The notes beneath the pieces were generated by a model. That model worked only from the letters and a program-made list of their open reading frames with translations, had not been told where the DNA came from and ran no database searches. Positions 20,765 through 31,818 of a stretch of 64,000 nt of DNA are shown one piece after another. The translations under genes and the position numbers were made by a program. Every line of letters begins with the position of its first letter. Position 1 is the first letter of the stretch. This DNA is from Sphaerulina vaccinii (taxonomy: Eukaryota > Ascomycota > Dothideomycetes > Mycosphaerellales > Mycosphaerellaceae). Location of the stretch: assembly GCA_022570795.1 (NCBI GenBank), contig JAKUDP010000010.1, positions 1,488,001-1,552,000 of the forward strand. Direction: 5' to 3'.

Positions 20765-22753
20765 ATGGCAGGCACTCCGACTCATCCAGTGTTGAACTGG
20801 CAGGGCATTTCCAACATTCGAACGCCCAGCATGATGCCGTCGCGCATGCAGAGCTCGAGCAGCACCAGTCTGTCGCGACATCACAGCAAGCCATGGCTGG
20901 AGATCTTGCCAGACGTTCGCTTTGTAGTCTTCCACGGCAACGAGCACGAAGCGCAGACGGTCAAGCTACAAGGTTTTGTGCGGCTCCACACGCCAGAGCC
21001 TATGAGCATTCTCAAGCCTAAGGTGCGACTGGAGGGCAAGAGGAAGATTAGCTGGTGGTACATGGGTGGCATCTCTGCTGGTGAGGTCGTCGATAAGCGC
21101 GTGTTCTGGAACCAGGAGCAGAAGCTAGGAATTGAGAGCGCACACAAGGTCAAGGCGGGCACCATAGGCTGGCCCTTCGAGTTTGAACTTTCGCCGTCGA
21201 TGCCTGAGAGCGTCGAAGGGCTGCGCGAAACCTACATTGCCTACCACTTGCATGCCAGCGTGTCACGGCCAGGATGGAATGCCAAGGACATCACGGCACA
21301 GGAGCACATTCGCATCGTGCGAACGCTGGGCCAGGATTCCATGGAAATGACTCGGTCGCGTGTCAATGCCGACATATGGGCGAACAAGATTTCGTACAGT
21401 ATATCCATTCCGACAGATGCCATTGTCTTTGGCACGTCCATCACTGCTGATGTAGAGCTGTCTCCCATCAAGAAGGGCTTGAGACTGGGCAAGATTGAGC
21501 TAAGACTGATGGAAACTGTTGTGAAGCGCATACAGGTCACTGAAGTGCCAGACATTCGTGGAGACCGATCGAAGACTGAGGAGACTGAGGTCGCCAAAGC
21601 AGATATGGAGTTTCCAGAGCACTCCAGGATCGTCTATGACGACGAAACGCTCGACAATCCCACTCTGGCAGATGAGATGTACAAGTTCAAGGCCACATTG
21701 CCATTGCCCAAGTCTTTGAACACTTGTAGGCAGGATGTGGACTCTCACAGCATCAATATCACGCACCGTTTCAAGCTGATGGTCAACATCCACAATCCGG
21801 AAGGCCATGTGTCACAGCTGGTCTGTCGTCTTCCAGTAAAGCTGTTCATTTCGCCCAATCTACCGGTGGATGAGAGAAATGAAGTGTCTGTCAATACTAC
21901 TGGGGTTACGGATGCGGAATTAAACACATCTGAAACTGCTGTCACCGCTCCACCTGAATATGGAAGACATCAGCTCGACCAGATGTATAGCGATATTGAC
22001 CCTAGTGGCTTCATGAGCAGAGCTGGAAGTGGACCAGGAACACCGGCTGGGTTATCCGCACAAAGTCGAAGAGGCTCACACGAAAACATACTATCGCTCA
22101 ACGGTCTAGCAGACAGCGATCCTGCGTCTCTACATGGTAGCGCGATGCCCTCACTCCTGCATTCTCGATTAGCAAATCTGCAGGAAGACGGACACACGAA
22201 TGGCTATGTTGCGCAGGGCAATTCTCACAATGACAGCCCATCTGGTGGCAATTCGCCAGCACCTGGTTTCGCCAGTTCGAGCGATCACTCTCCAGAGCGT
22301 GCACCCAGATCAACACCACCAGTACGAAGCGGATCCTACTTTCCGCAAACAGCAACTTCCGCTCACTCGAGTGCACCCATGTCAAGGCGTACATCTAGCG
22401 AAGACAACACTCCTGGACTAGAAATTCCTGCTCGGGACTACGATCTCAATGACTTATCACGCGTGCCATCATACGGGGCAGCACTCAGGACTCCAGGAGC
22501 TGTGACGCCTTTTACCGACGGGCCGCCCAGCTACATGGAAGCAACTTCTCGTCCTCCCAGTCCAATTCAGAGACCCAATGCGGTGCATATGCGCAGCGGG
22601 AACAGCACGCCAAGTACACAGGGCTCCAGCCATACTTTAACAACACAATTCGCAGCCTTGAACCTGAGCACAATGAATGGTACAGCATCTCCGAACCGGA
22701 GTGGTCGCGAGGAAGAGGAAGCTAGACTGCGCATACTGCGAGCGAGGAGCTAG
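20765..22753 (+). CDS. Arrestin-related trafficking adaptor, CreD/Rod1-like
   Basis: Alpha-arrestins bring Rsp5/HulA-type HECT ligases to membrane transporters, causing their ubiquitination and uptake. 662 residues, one exon. Arrestin N-domain about 48-200 (VRFVVFHGNEHEAQTVKLQG, SMPESVEGLRETYIAYHLH); C-domain about 215-375 (ISYSISIPTDAIVFGTSI, LPVKLFISPNLPVDERNE). The block PPEYGRHQLDQMYSDIDPSG is shared with Aspergillus CreD as I recall it and contains a PY motif (PPEY, 21950-21961, residue 396). A second PY motif, PPSY, is at 22523-22534 (residue 587). PY motifs are the docking sites for WW domains of Rsp5. The tail is Ser/Pro-rich and likely regulated by phosphorylation. The N-terminal 45 residues differ from CreD, so this could be creD itself or a close paralogue. 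Confidence 0.85.
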   Translation: MAGTPTHPVLNWQGISNIRTPSMMPSRMQSSSSTSLSRHHSKPWLEILPDVRFVVFHGNEHEAQTVKLQGFVRLHTPEPMSILKPKVRLEGKRKISWWYMGGISAGEVVDKRVFWNQEQKLGIESAHKVKAGTIGWPFEFELSPSMPESVEGLRETYIAYHLHASVSRPGWNAKDITAQEHIRIVRTLGQDSMEMTRSRVNADIWANKISYSISIPTDAIVFGTSITADVELSPIKKGLRLGKIELRLMETVVKRIQVTEVPDIRGDRSKTEETEVAKADMEFPEHSRIVYDDETLDNPTLADEMYKFKATLPLPKSLNTCRQDVDSHSINITHRFKLMVNIHNPEGHVSQLVCRLPVKLFISPNLPVDERNEVSVNTTGVTDAELNTSETAVTAPPEYGRHQLDQMYSDIDPSGFMSRAGSGPGTPAGLSAQSRRGSHENILSLNGLADSDPASLHGSAMPSLLHSRLANLQEDGHTNGYVAQGNSHNDSPSGGNSPAPGFASSSDHSPERAPRSTPPVRSGSYFPQTATSAHSSAPMSRRTSSEDNTPGLEIPARDYDLNDLSRVPSYGAALRTPGAVTPFTDGPPSYMEATSRPPSPIQRPNAVHMRSGNSTPSTQGSSHTLTTQFAALNLSTMNGTASPNRSGREEEEARLRILRARS

Positions 22754-23245
22754 AGTCTCAAGTACATGAAGGATTTGTACTACTTGGTTGGAAACATGCT
22801 TTGCAAGCCTGCAAAGCGAAGAACGGGTACAGGCAAGACTGCTTATGGGCTGAGATGAGAAGATACCCATGTATTATGATGGAGGCTGGTATAGATGGCG
22901 TTACAGGTTGAACTCACGACTCTTTGTTTGGTGAAATGGAGTCTGGCGGTGTTCCGGACGACCAGGAGCGGGTTGGGAGGCGTTGATTGAAGAAAGCAGG
23001 GCGTTCTGTATGCGTGACGATGCGCAAAGACGCACTCTCATGTGGAATGGGAAAATTGGCGTCACAGGATACAATGCACTCGTTGCAAATATAGACAATA
23101 GATGTTGGCATCCATAACGATGCAAAGTCATTGAAATTTGGGCAGGTCTACATAATAGCCGTCGAATGGGTATCATAAACCAAATAGCGCCTTGTTCGCT
23201 CGCTCAAACGCTTCCAAAACCAGAACATCGCCCTCGTAGCGAGAT
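22754..23245. other. Convergent 3' intergenic region
   Basis: The 492 bases between two converging genes should carry both polyadenylation regions. I see no gene or repeat here. Confidence 0.5.
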
Positions 23246-23962
23246 TCAAACGTATACGCTATGTCGTCGTTGGCGAAGTGGCAGCACATCAGGCTCCCTG
23301 ACTTCTACCAGTACCCTATCTTTCCTCCGCTGTGCGTCCAAGTGATACAGAGTGCCTCTCCGTTCCCTGGGTGTGAAGGGTGCAGGATCAATCGAGAAGT
23401 CATCGTCCTTGATTGAGTACCGACGAGACCTTGGAACGCGAGTAGTTGTTGCTGGCTCGATGTATGCATCTTTATCGGAGCTGATGCGTCTGCTAGACAC
23501 AGGATACACTCGAGTATAGTCGATGGAGGTAGGCACAGACATCTTGTGCGTCCGTAGTCCTCGTTCAGTTGAGCGAAGCAGTTTTCGAAGTTGAGTATAG
23601 CCATGAGGAACTTCCACGCGAACAAAGTTGTTGGACTTCTTGTCCTTGATAACAGCCCAGATATCAGAGTCGCGAGAGAAGACGTGGCAAGCAACATCCT
23701 GCGCTAGGCCTGACCCGACATCGCATAGTCGGCTGATCTTGGAGCATTTTGAGCATTGTCGCGCGTGAGTTTCGAAGTTGTATAGGCTCCATGCCTCAAT
23801 GGTGGTCAATGGTCGGGAACTCTCATTCTCAGACGTAGGCGCAAATCGTACTGATTTTGTCGTAGCACTAGACGGGCTTGATGGAGCGATACTGGAGGCG
23901 ACATAGTCTGGTTGGACTTCGACCACCACCGGCCTAAGGTTCGATGGGCGACGTGAAGACAT
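23246..23962 (-). CDS. Conserved fungal protein with Cys/His motif, function unknown
   Basis: 238 residues, one exon, start at 23962 (MSSRRPSN). The frame stays open upstream to 24376, but that part has no domain character and contains a CT-rich, leader-like stretch, so I start at MSSRRPSN. The centre has HARQCSKCSKISRLCDVGSGL AQDVACHVF: a His, a C-X2-C pair, another Cys and a final C-X-H, which could bind zinc. After it comes a mixed fold (IWAVIKDKKSNNFVRVEVP HGYTQLRKLL) and an Arg-rich tail with several RxxS/SxxR sites. Similar Cys-block proteins occur across Pezizomycotina to my recollection, with no assigned role. Cell location is not evident: no signal peptide or membrane segment. Confidence 0.75.
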   Translation of the reverse strand: MSSRRPSNLRPVVVEVQPDYVASSIAPSSPSSATTKSVRFAPTSENESSRPLTTIEAWSLYNFETHARQCSKCSKISRLCDVGSGLAQDVACHVFSRDSDIWAVIKDKKSNNFVRVEVPHGYTQLRKLLRSTERGLRTHKMSVPTSIDYTRVYPVSSRRISSDKDAYIEPATTTRVPRSRRYSIKDDDFSIDPAPFTPRERRGTLYHLDAQRRKDRVLVEVREPDVLPLRQRRHSVYV

Positions 23963-25235
23963 GATGACTAAGCCCAGAGATGGTATGAAAGGCTTGGTAG
24001 CGATCGCCAGTAGTGGAGCCTTGTGGTTGCTGGTTGGCTGCGCGTGTCGACGCAAGGTGAAAGGTAATTGTCGATATGCGCACAATGGGATTGATTGTTG
24101 TGAGATAGTGTGTGCAGTGAAGGAACAAGAAGGCAACTGGGAAACAAGGCAAGAGTTATACTTGCCTGGAGGGCTGCGTTCCCAGGCGGCCACACTCCTG
24201 CGGTGTTGACGGTACCAGCTAGGCCAGCTAGGCATCAAAGCCTCGATGACTGTCCGGGAAGTACTTAGCTCAGAAATTGGACACCCACAGCAACCGCGCG
24301 AAGAGTCAAAACCCTTCTGCGACGATGCGTCAAGATCAGTAGGCCAGGGTACCATAACCACCTTGTCCAGTGTCAACCACTCGAAGTCAGCTCCGCCACT
24401 GTGCCACTAGGGCGTATTGGGAAATCGTGATAGAGGCCGCCAGCTCTTTTGCGTCCAAGCCTCCACGAGAAGCGCCCTCGTGCATATGAGACGCATGCAG
24501 TCGAGGCCACCAGGCAAGCATCTCAGCCTGCATTGTGGAGGCGTTCACCGGTGACTGCATGCATTGGCGGCGATTGTAGTAGTCACTAGGCATCTTGCAT
24601 CTTTGGCCGGTATGACATGCATACCAAGCTGCAAGACACGCTCGCATGTTCAAACTGACGGAGGCCGCCTCGATTGAAACCGTGCTTCGCGATCATCTGC
24701 GATAGAACTCGGTTCATACCGCAGAGACTCGAAACATGCGTCCAGTACTTTGCCCCGCGATATCGAGGATTGAGGCAATCTGGCGATGTCACCGGCACCG
24801 AAACCATTTCGAAGCTCTCTTCAAGCTATCCGTTCCTGATGAAGCTCTCTTCTTCGAGTCACCGATGAAGATCGGAGGTGAGTCAAGAGTCAACCAGACG
24901 GCTGGGACGCTTTCGCTCGGCATTGTTCTTGGTTGATGTCGCTTCAAGTGTCCAGGTGTCCATCGTTGCTGCAATGCTTGCCAACATTGTTATTGTGGTT
25001 TTATCGAGCCGCTAGCCTGCAAGGTGCCAAGTCCACCAGGTTGTCGCGATTCTCTCTCTAAAACATATCACCTTGCCCAGCGGCCATGTAGCCGGTGATG
25101 GTGGTGCACATGTCGGCAGCATGGACTTCAATGATGTCAGTACCGTCTGGATGCGCTCTCTCTCCGTTGCAACAATAATCAATAGGCATTGGTCGCCTGC
25201 TCTCATGATGTTGCAACGATCAACCTTGACACGAG
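23963..25235. other. Divergent upstream region, 1.27 kb
   Basis: Lies between the starts of the Cys-motif gene and the HhH-GPD-like gene. The minus side near 23963-24150 is CT/CA-rich like a 5' leader. The rest holds only short frames. The 12-base word GAAGCTCTCTTC occurs twice near 24812 and 24839. No gene is supported. Confidence 0.5.
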
Positions 25236-26327
25236 ATGCCAGCAGCCAAATCGCAGGGCGCGAATGCGAAGAAAGCTGACAACACAACCAAGCAACCTGA
25301 ACAAAAACAGCAACCTACGAGCCGCGAGTCTGCTGATCCTGATGTTGACGGCGCTACTGATGGTACAGATGCTGTGAAGCCAGAGCAGTCGCAGGAGAGT
25401 GAGGTCAAAGATGGCGCCCATGAAGATGAGAAGAGCAGTGGCACAGCGAAGAACAGGCGAAAGAAGCGCAAGGCCGGTGCTGATACAGAGAAATCGTCGA
25501 AAGCCGCTCGTCGATCGACTCGAGGAGCGGGCAAGACTACTTCCGTGGCTCAGCTGCTGCCAATACTGAACTACATGCTCTCTGAGGACGCACAAGAGCT
25601 CTGCCGGCCTCAAGATGAATCTGAGAATGTTACTTCTCGCGATGTCAAGACATACTCCTCGGTCATGAATCCATTCGAAGAGCTACTGTCAGCATTGATA
25701 CTATCACGTCCAATCTCGCACCGCCTGGGCATACGGTCCATTCGGACAGTCCTTAACGACCCGTACTCATTCAATAGCGCCAAAGCAGTTCGGGATGCTG
25801 GCGAGGAGAAGCGTACACAGGCTTTGTGGGATGCTAAAACTCAACACAAAGACAAGACTGCAGCACAGCTTGGTTATCTCGCAGATGCTGTCTGGGAGAA
25901 GTTCACATCGAACGAAGATGAGACTGGAACGCAGTTGGCGAAAGTGCTTGAGGAGAACAATGGCGAAGTCGAGCAAGTCCTAGAGCAATTGAAGAAAGAA
26001 ATCAAGGGCTTTGGGAATACTGGAGCAGACATCTTCCTTCGTCGTGTGCAGTGGATGGAGGGATGGCATCGAGCGTTCCCATTCATCGACGGAAAAAGCC
26101 AGGATGCGCTGAAGGAGCTTGGTCTTCCAAGTGATGCGGAGGAATTGCACCAGACAATCGAGGACCATTGGAGTAAGCTGGAGACTAAGCAGCTTGCGGG
26201 CGATGATGAAACTGCGCAAAAACGGCGTGCGTTTGTAGTCGTGCTCGAAAGGGCGACTGGGGCTCAGCTGGAAGGTAAGCTTGACGAAATGCTCAAGGCG
26301 GCTCAGTCCAAGGGTGGCGAAACATGA
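25236..26327 (+). CDS. HhH-GPD-like (DNA glycosylase superfamily) protein
   Basis: 363 residues, one exon, start ATG at 25236. The first 105 residues are Lys/Glu/Ser-rich with basic runs (KNRRKKRKAG) that suit a nuclear localisation signal. From about 110 the protein is helical. MNPFEELLSALILSRPISHRLGIRSI resembles the start of the helix-hairpin-helix GPD fold, and EIKGFGNTGADIFLRRVQW resembles the hairpin plus catalytic segment of endonuclease III-type glycosylases. I do not see a convincing catalytic Lys in the hairpin or an iron-sulfur cysteine cluster, so activity is uncertain; it may bind DNA without cutting. The assignment rests on remembered fungal relatives and motif shape. Confidence 0.7.
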   Translation: MPAAKSQGANAKKADNTTKQPEQKQQPTSRESADPDVDGATDGTDAVKPEQSQESEVKDGAHEDEKSSGTAKNRRKKRKAGADTEKSSKAARRSTRGAGKTTSVAQLLPILNYMLSEDAQELCRPQDESENVTSRDVKTYSSVMNPFEELLSALILSRPISHRLGIRSIRTVLNDPYSFNSAKAVRDAGEEKRTQALWDAKTQHKDKTAAQLGYLADAVWEKFTSNEDETGTQLAKVLEENNGEVEQVLEQLKKEIKGFGNTGADIFLRRVQWMEGWHRAFPFIDGKSQDALKELGLPSDAEELHQTIEDHWSKLETKQLAGDDETAQKRRAFVVVLERATGAQLEGKLDEMLKAAQSKGGET

Positions 26328-26791
26328 AGATTGCCGGCGAGTCCTGCTTGATGTACTAGAGAGTCCAGAGGGCTACGCTGTTGCAGAGTGGAACATACAA
26401 TGCTCTCGGTTCAAAACAGCAACCAAGATATAGTATAAATCCCACGCTGTTGTCATTTTTATGAGAATCTGGTAACGACCACTTCGCCAGACTCTCCAGT
26501 GTAATTTTCGAGCAACACACACAGCATACACGTACGGGCCCATATGTAGAATATGAATAGTGACACAGTGGTGTATGGATACTATGGATATGGATACCTA
26601 CATTAATAGTACTTGGAGCTGATTCAGGGTCCATTACTCCTTCGTCCGAGCATTGCCTAACACCTCGACTTTAACTTACTCTCAGTACGACATGATTTGA
26701 CAGCACTTCTTGCGAATTCTTGGGTATCGAGAGACACACGCATACCTTCGACTGGATGTAGAGCGACGAGCAGCTCTGTCGTGTGCGAACG
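26328..26791. promoter_or_regulatory. HhH-GPD gene 3' side and SEC3 promoter
   Basis: 464 bases between tandem genes. AT-rich segments (26425-26445, 26560-26620) suit a 3' UTR and polyadenylation region. No gene seen. Confidence 0.5.
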
Positions 26792-29700
26792 ATGAGTCGC
26801 GCCGAGCGCTTCGAGGATGAGAAACGGCGCATCATTGAGAGCTGCTTCTCCAAGCTGGACGCGAATGGTCAACTGGCTGAGAGTTATATAACACATATTC
26901 GAATCCAGGAAGATGGCTCGCATCCGTCTGCACCGCCGCCGCCCGATAGCCCACCGGACTCCAAGAAGCCCCGTCTGATTATCATCGCCGTGCGGTCGAC
27001 AGGCCGAGTACGCATGCACAAGGCGCGTGAGAACAATAATGGCAGCTTCAGTATTGGCAAGACATGGAACATGGAGGAGCTCTCGTGTATCGAGTCGTTC
27101 GCGAACCCACCGCATCCCCCTCAAACCGAGCGCGAGGCCAATCACCGCGCATGGGCAGGCAGCGAGGGCTTCATTGTCACGATCTCGAAGCCTTATTACT
27201 GGCAGGCTGGCACGAGCAAGGAGAAGGACTTCTTCATTGCGAGCGCGGTGAAAATATTTAGGAAATACACCAAAGGCCAAACGCCCGAGCTACGAGGCTT
27301 CGATGACAAGGAGAGGGCACATATACTGGGCGCGTTTCCTCCTGCAGCCCCATCGCCTGCGCAGCAGCAGACATCTGCTGCCTCGCGGAGCACTCGGCCG
27401 AGTGATGGACAGTTGCCACAGCCTCCACAACCGCCCTTTGCTCAACGAGACCAGAGTCGGGATGGGAGTCGGTATCGAGGCAGTCCAGGACCACCTCCGA
27501 GTGTTAGTGATGGAGGTCGACCAGGCAGTGGACCGTCCAGTCGACGACCCTCAGAATCCCCCGCACGCTTTGGGCCCGGGATGCCGCCTCCAGGTGGACC
27601 ACGACCTTTTGCCAGCACGGAACAAATGCGTCAGAACAGCCGCGATGGCCGAGCAGAGTTACGGCCTGGCACCTCTCCTGGTCCTGGTCAGCGACAGCCA
27701 TCTTTGGGTCAGCCCGGCGGACGAAGGGTTGAGCAGCCTCCAGTCTCTCCAGGCCTCCCTCCGCCTGGCTTAGGGGAGAATTCTATGCCGATGCGACCTC
27801 GAAGTCCTGCGCAACGTCCACTTCAGCAGTCTATTAATGGAGCATCTGAAGAGAGGAACTTGAGTGATACTTCGACCGGAGATGGTACCAGACGAGATGC
27901 AGCAGGTTTGTTCCAGGCCGCACGCGATAGATATATGAACTACCAGCCACATTCTCCTGATCCCACAGGGAGAGTCCCACAAACACAGGGATTACCGCAG
28001 CTCGATACTAAGCCTACCGCATCAGCGCAGAATGGACACGTCAAGGCGCCTGGTGATCAAGAAGTGGCAGCTGCGAGTGAGGATTCTGCTGGCATTGATC
28101 TGGCAGATGCCGCAGCGATCGGAGCTCTGACTTCTTACTGGGGACCAGAACACTCTTCTGCTGCGGCACCACTGACCTCAAATGATACACCTGCCAGTCT
28201 CGCTACGCCTGAGCGCTCAACTCGACGTCCAAATGCTGAGCACACAGCTTTTACCGGCAGCGTTGATTTGAGACCGGCTCCATTGCAGGCGCGAGCCAAT
28301 CCAGATGTCGCTAGTGCGGATCAAGTACCGGTAGGAACGGCCCCCCTTCAAGTCAGGAACGTTGACGATTCCGCGGAGGTAAGACCACTTCAAGTCTCGA
28401 ACAAGTCCGGGCTTGAGCGCGCAATGGCTGGCGACTCTCCATTGAGGCCGCAATCGCCGCCTGAGCCTGCTCTGGATATCTCTCGTTCACCAGAGGAAGA
28501 GCGCGAAGAAGAAAGTTACAGACCCGGACTTGGGCCAATGTTCAAGAAGAAAGCCATTGCAGATCGTTTCAAGAAAGCCGCAAACGCAGCGAGTGCATTC
28601 AAGCCACGGCCAGGTGGAGCGGCTGAAAAGATACTGAAAGCGAAAGCAGATCGTGACGGGGAGCCTGATGGTATCACTGGCGTTGTGCCTCGACCACAGC
28701 TTCGGCAGAAGCAGGACGAAATGCCAGTCACTCCATCCGACAATAATACACACAACGGCTTCCCGCAGGTGGAGCTACCGAAGGTGGAGATCAACTCGCC
28801 TCGATCACCAGTCACGGCTGGACCTGAGCCAAGCGAGACTAGCCGTGCCGCTGTGCAGCTGTACGACAATGGAGCACAGGTGCACGCGCCAGCTCCAGAG
28901 GTGGAAGACGAGGATAGTGTGGCGCAAGAGAGAGCCGAGCAACGACAGATACGACAGCCACAAGTCAAGATAGAGCGACGCAGTGCACAGCAAGAAAGAT
29001 ATTTTGCTTCGTTGGGCATCGATCGAACGTTGGTGGAAGATAAAGGGCTTGATTTCGAAATGATGCTTTCAGAGTTTGGTTGGAACAGTAACATTCTTCA
29101 GCCCAAACAGCTCATCATCCTAGAAGAGGACATCCGTCGCGAGCAAGGGCGAATCGAGGCTGGCTCATGGCTATCACATGCTGATGCTACTCGAGAAGAG
29201 CGTGTATCGCATGTGGAGGGTCTGCTCGATAAAGCCATCGCTGAATGTGACGAACTGGAAGGTCTGCTGACATTATATCATGTCGAACTGAGCTCGCTGA
29301 ACGACGATATCGCTTACATTGAGGCGCAGTCACAAGGTCTGCAGGTGCAGTCCGCAAATCAGAAGTTGTTGCAGACCGAGCTGCAAAGCCTGGTCGATAC
29401 CATGTCCCTCGACCGGAATGTAATGGAACCATTACGATATGGCAACCTTGCCGATGCCGCTGCATTGGAGGAGATCGAGTTCAGTTTAGTCAAGTTGTAC
29501 CAAGCAATGCTGACCATGGATCCTAAGCTGCGCTCCAATACGCAGTCACTGTCCAGAGCTCGAGGCGCGATAGGGGAGAATGAAACATCCGAGATGGTCG
29601 CTCTGCAGGAGAAGAAGATGGTCTATGAACGCGAATCCACCGAGTTCTGCCAACGTTTGATGCAATTCCTCGATACCAAGTTTACCAGCTCTATGAATAG

Positions 29701-31458
29701 CGTCACAGGGAGAATATTGCGAGCGCCTGGTAGTGGTGCACTGGCGAGACTCAATCCCGACGCATTCGGCGAGGTTCGGAATGGACTATGGATGTACAGC
29801 CCTGTGCTGCTCTTTACGAAGGAACTGAACCAGCCTGCTTGGACAACGTTGCTACGAATCTATCAACAACGCGCTGGACCGCTATACAAGGACACATTCA
29901 AGGAGAATGTGCAGAACTGGAAACGTGCAGCACGTGCTAGCACTGGAGACGAGGGTGATATCTTATTCACTTCCCTCGAGAAAGAAGATCCAGCCGCTGG
30001 TGGGTTGACTTCTACAGCAAGAAAGCTTACCGTCAAGCGGTCTCAGACTCTTGCCAAGACGTTCCGCAATGCCTCTGGTGACAAACATGGCACGTCTGAG
30101 CACAAGCAGCCGGGTGCTATGATGCGCGCACAAGCATTCCAAGGTGCCGTCGATGAGATGTTGCCGCTCGTCAATCGTGAGCAGAATTTCATCGTAGACA
30201 TGTTCCATGTCAGTTCTATGGAAAGTGTAGACTTCGTCGATATCGTGCAAACAGGACCACCAGCATCCCGACGTGGCACAAACTTGCTCGAAAGAAAGCC
30301 GGTCGAGCCCAATCGAGAAGTGGCAGGCATTGTCACGAACACGATGCTCAAGATGTTCGATTTCTTCCTAGTTGAAGCAAAATCTATGCAAGACTGGGCG
30401 GTATCAGAAGATCCCGTACAAGGCGTTGGCGTTCTGGCTACGCTATGCCGGCACGCCTACTACTTACAAGACACTAACCAGGACTATCTGATGCAACTTG
30501 TCGACAATCTCTCTGAGAGCCTCAAAACTCGTTTCAACAAATTTGTTGACGAGCAGATTCGGGCAATCGAGGACACCAAGGTCAAGATCAAGAAGCGCAA
30601 GGGTGTGATAGCATTCATGAAGATCTTTCCCCATTTCTCTGCTGCGGTAGAGAACACCTTCGCTACTGTGTCGGGTGCTGACTACGACGGTCCGGCCGCA
30701 TGCGTGCTGGATGTCAGAAAGCTGGTTGACGATGCATATGAGAGGATCAATCGCACCATGTTTGACAGCCTGAAAGTTATTGCTAAGGAGAGTCCGGTCG
30801 CTGGAGTCACTTCTGGAAAACAGCCACACGCAGGCCAGGACGATCCCGAAGACAAGGAAATGCTCAACTACCATATTCTCTTGATCGAGAACATGAACCA
30901 CTACATCGAGGAGGTAGACGATGGCGGCCGAGACGGTGTGCTTGCAGAATGGAAGGGCAGGGCATTGATGGAGAGAATGGAAGCTCTTGAAGCATATGTG
31001 TCTCGAGTCATCCGCCGACCACTTGGCAAGCTTCTGGTAAGTGTCGACATGCCATTATGTTTTATGCGAGTATATGGACTGACACACTGCAGGACTTTCT
31101 CGAATCCGCAGAATCTATCATTGCGACACAGCCTGGTAACCCTGGTGCACTAGCAGCTCGACCCTCGTATTCGCGCAAGACGATGCGCACGCTTTTGTCT
31201 ACTCACGACAGCAAAGAGGTGCGACGTGGCGTCGATACGCTTCGAAAACGAATTGAAAAACACTTCGGTGAGGCTAACGACGAGCAATTGTCTCGAGGAT
31301 TGGTCACGTTTGTGTGTAAGGAATGCGAGAGGAATTATGACAAAGTATTGGACCGGCTCGAGAAGTTGGTCGACGAGGTGTATCCTCGTGCAGAAGGAGA
31401 GAAGGACGTGATTATAGACTTCACGAAGGCAGATATCCAGGCTGGCTTCCGAAGATGA
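26792..31458 (+). CDS. sec3: Exocyst complex component Sec3
   Basis: Sec3 is a spatial landmark of the exocyst, which tethers secretory vesicles to the plasma membrane at growing hyphal tips. 1,536 residues from exons 26792-31036 and 31093-31458. The start (MSRAERFEDEKRRIIESCFS) is the first in-frame ATG. Residues about 40-175 form the Sec3 PIP2-binding PH-like domain (KKPRLIIIAVRSTGRVRMHK, GFIVTISKPYYWQAGTSKEK DFFIAS). A long Pro/Gln/Ser-rich linker (about 190-700) follows. The conserved helical half begins near 720 (QERYFASLGIDRTLVEDKGL) and runs to the end, with coiled-coil stretches near 780-900 and the CATCHR-like rod beyond (FVDEQIRAIEDTKVKIKKRK, FSAAVENTF). The single intron lies after RRPLGKLL, and the join restores DFLESAESI. 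Length and order fit filamentous-fungal Sec3. Confidence 0.95.
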
Positions 31459-31818
31459 GGTGTAACATAGCGAGCGCATTGTTTGATCTTGATGTACAGA
31501 TAGCATTCTGAAGCGAGTGTACATATATTGACAAGTCGTCGTCAATTGCGTTCATTGTTAGGTTAAGTAGATGCAGGCCATGTAGGTATGAACAGGTGAA
31601 TCCGCAATGTCCAAATCAGGGTCTTGAGTTGTGTCTTTGTTGCCATCACCCACGAACCACGAACCTCATTGAACCACCTCCTTTATATAACCACCACCAC
31701 CACCACGACGACGACGTCGACGCAGAACACTCGAAATGCGCATTGGACGACGCTCGACATACTGCTAGACAGTCCTTAACGAACACTCGGGCTTGGGGTC
31801 CTTGCGACCGCCGCAATC
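31459..31818. promoter_or_regulatory. AP-1 gamma promoter with TATA-like box
   Basis: 360 bases between SEC3 and the gamma-adaptin gene. A TATA-like TTTATATAA lies at 31682-31690, about 130 bases before the start codon, followed directly by CCA and GAC triplet runs (31691-31715). These could be core promoter and leader sequence. Confidence 0.5.

Noticed and set aside
23963..24376. N-terminal extension of the Cys-block protein
   Set aside because: The frame is open, but the peptide is irregular and the DNA near the ATG at 23962 looks like a CT/CA-rich leader.
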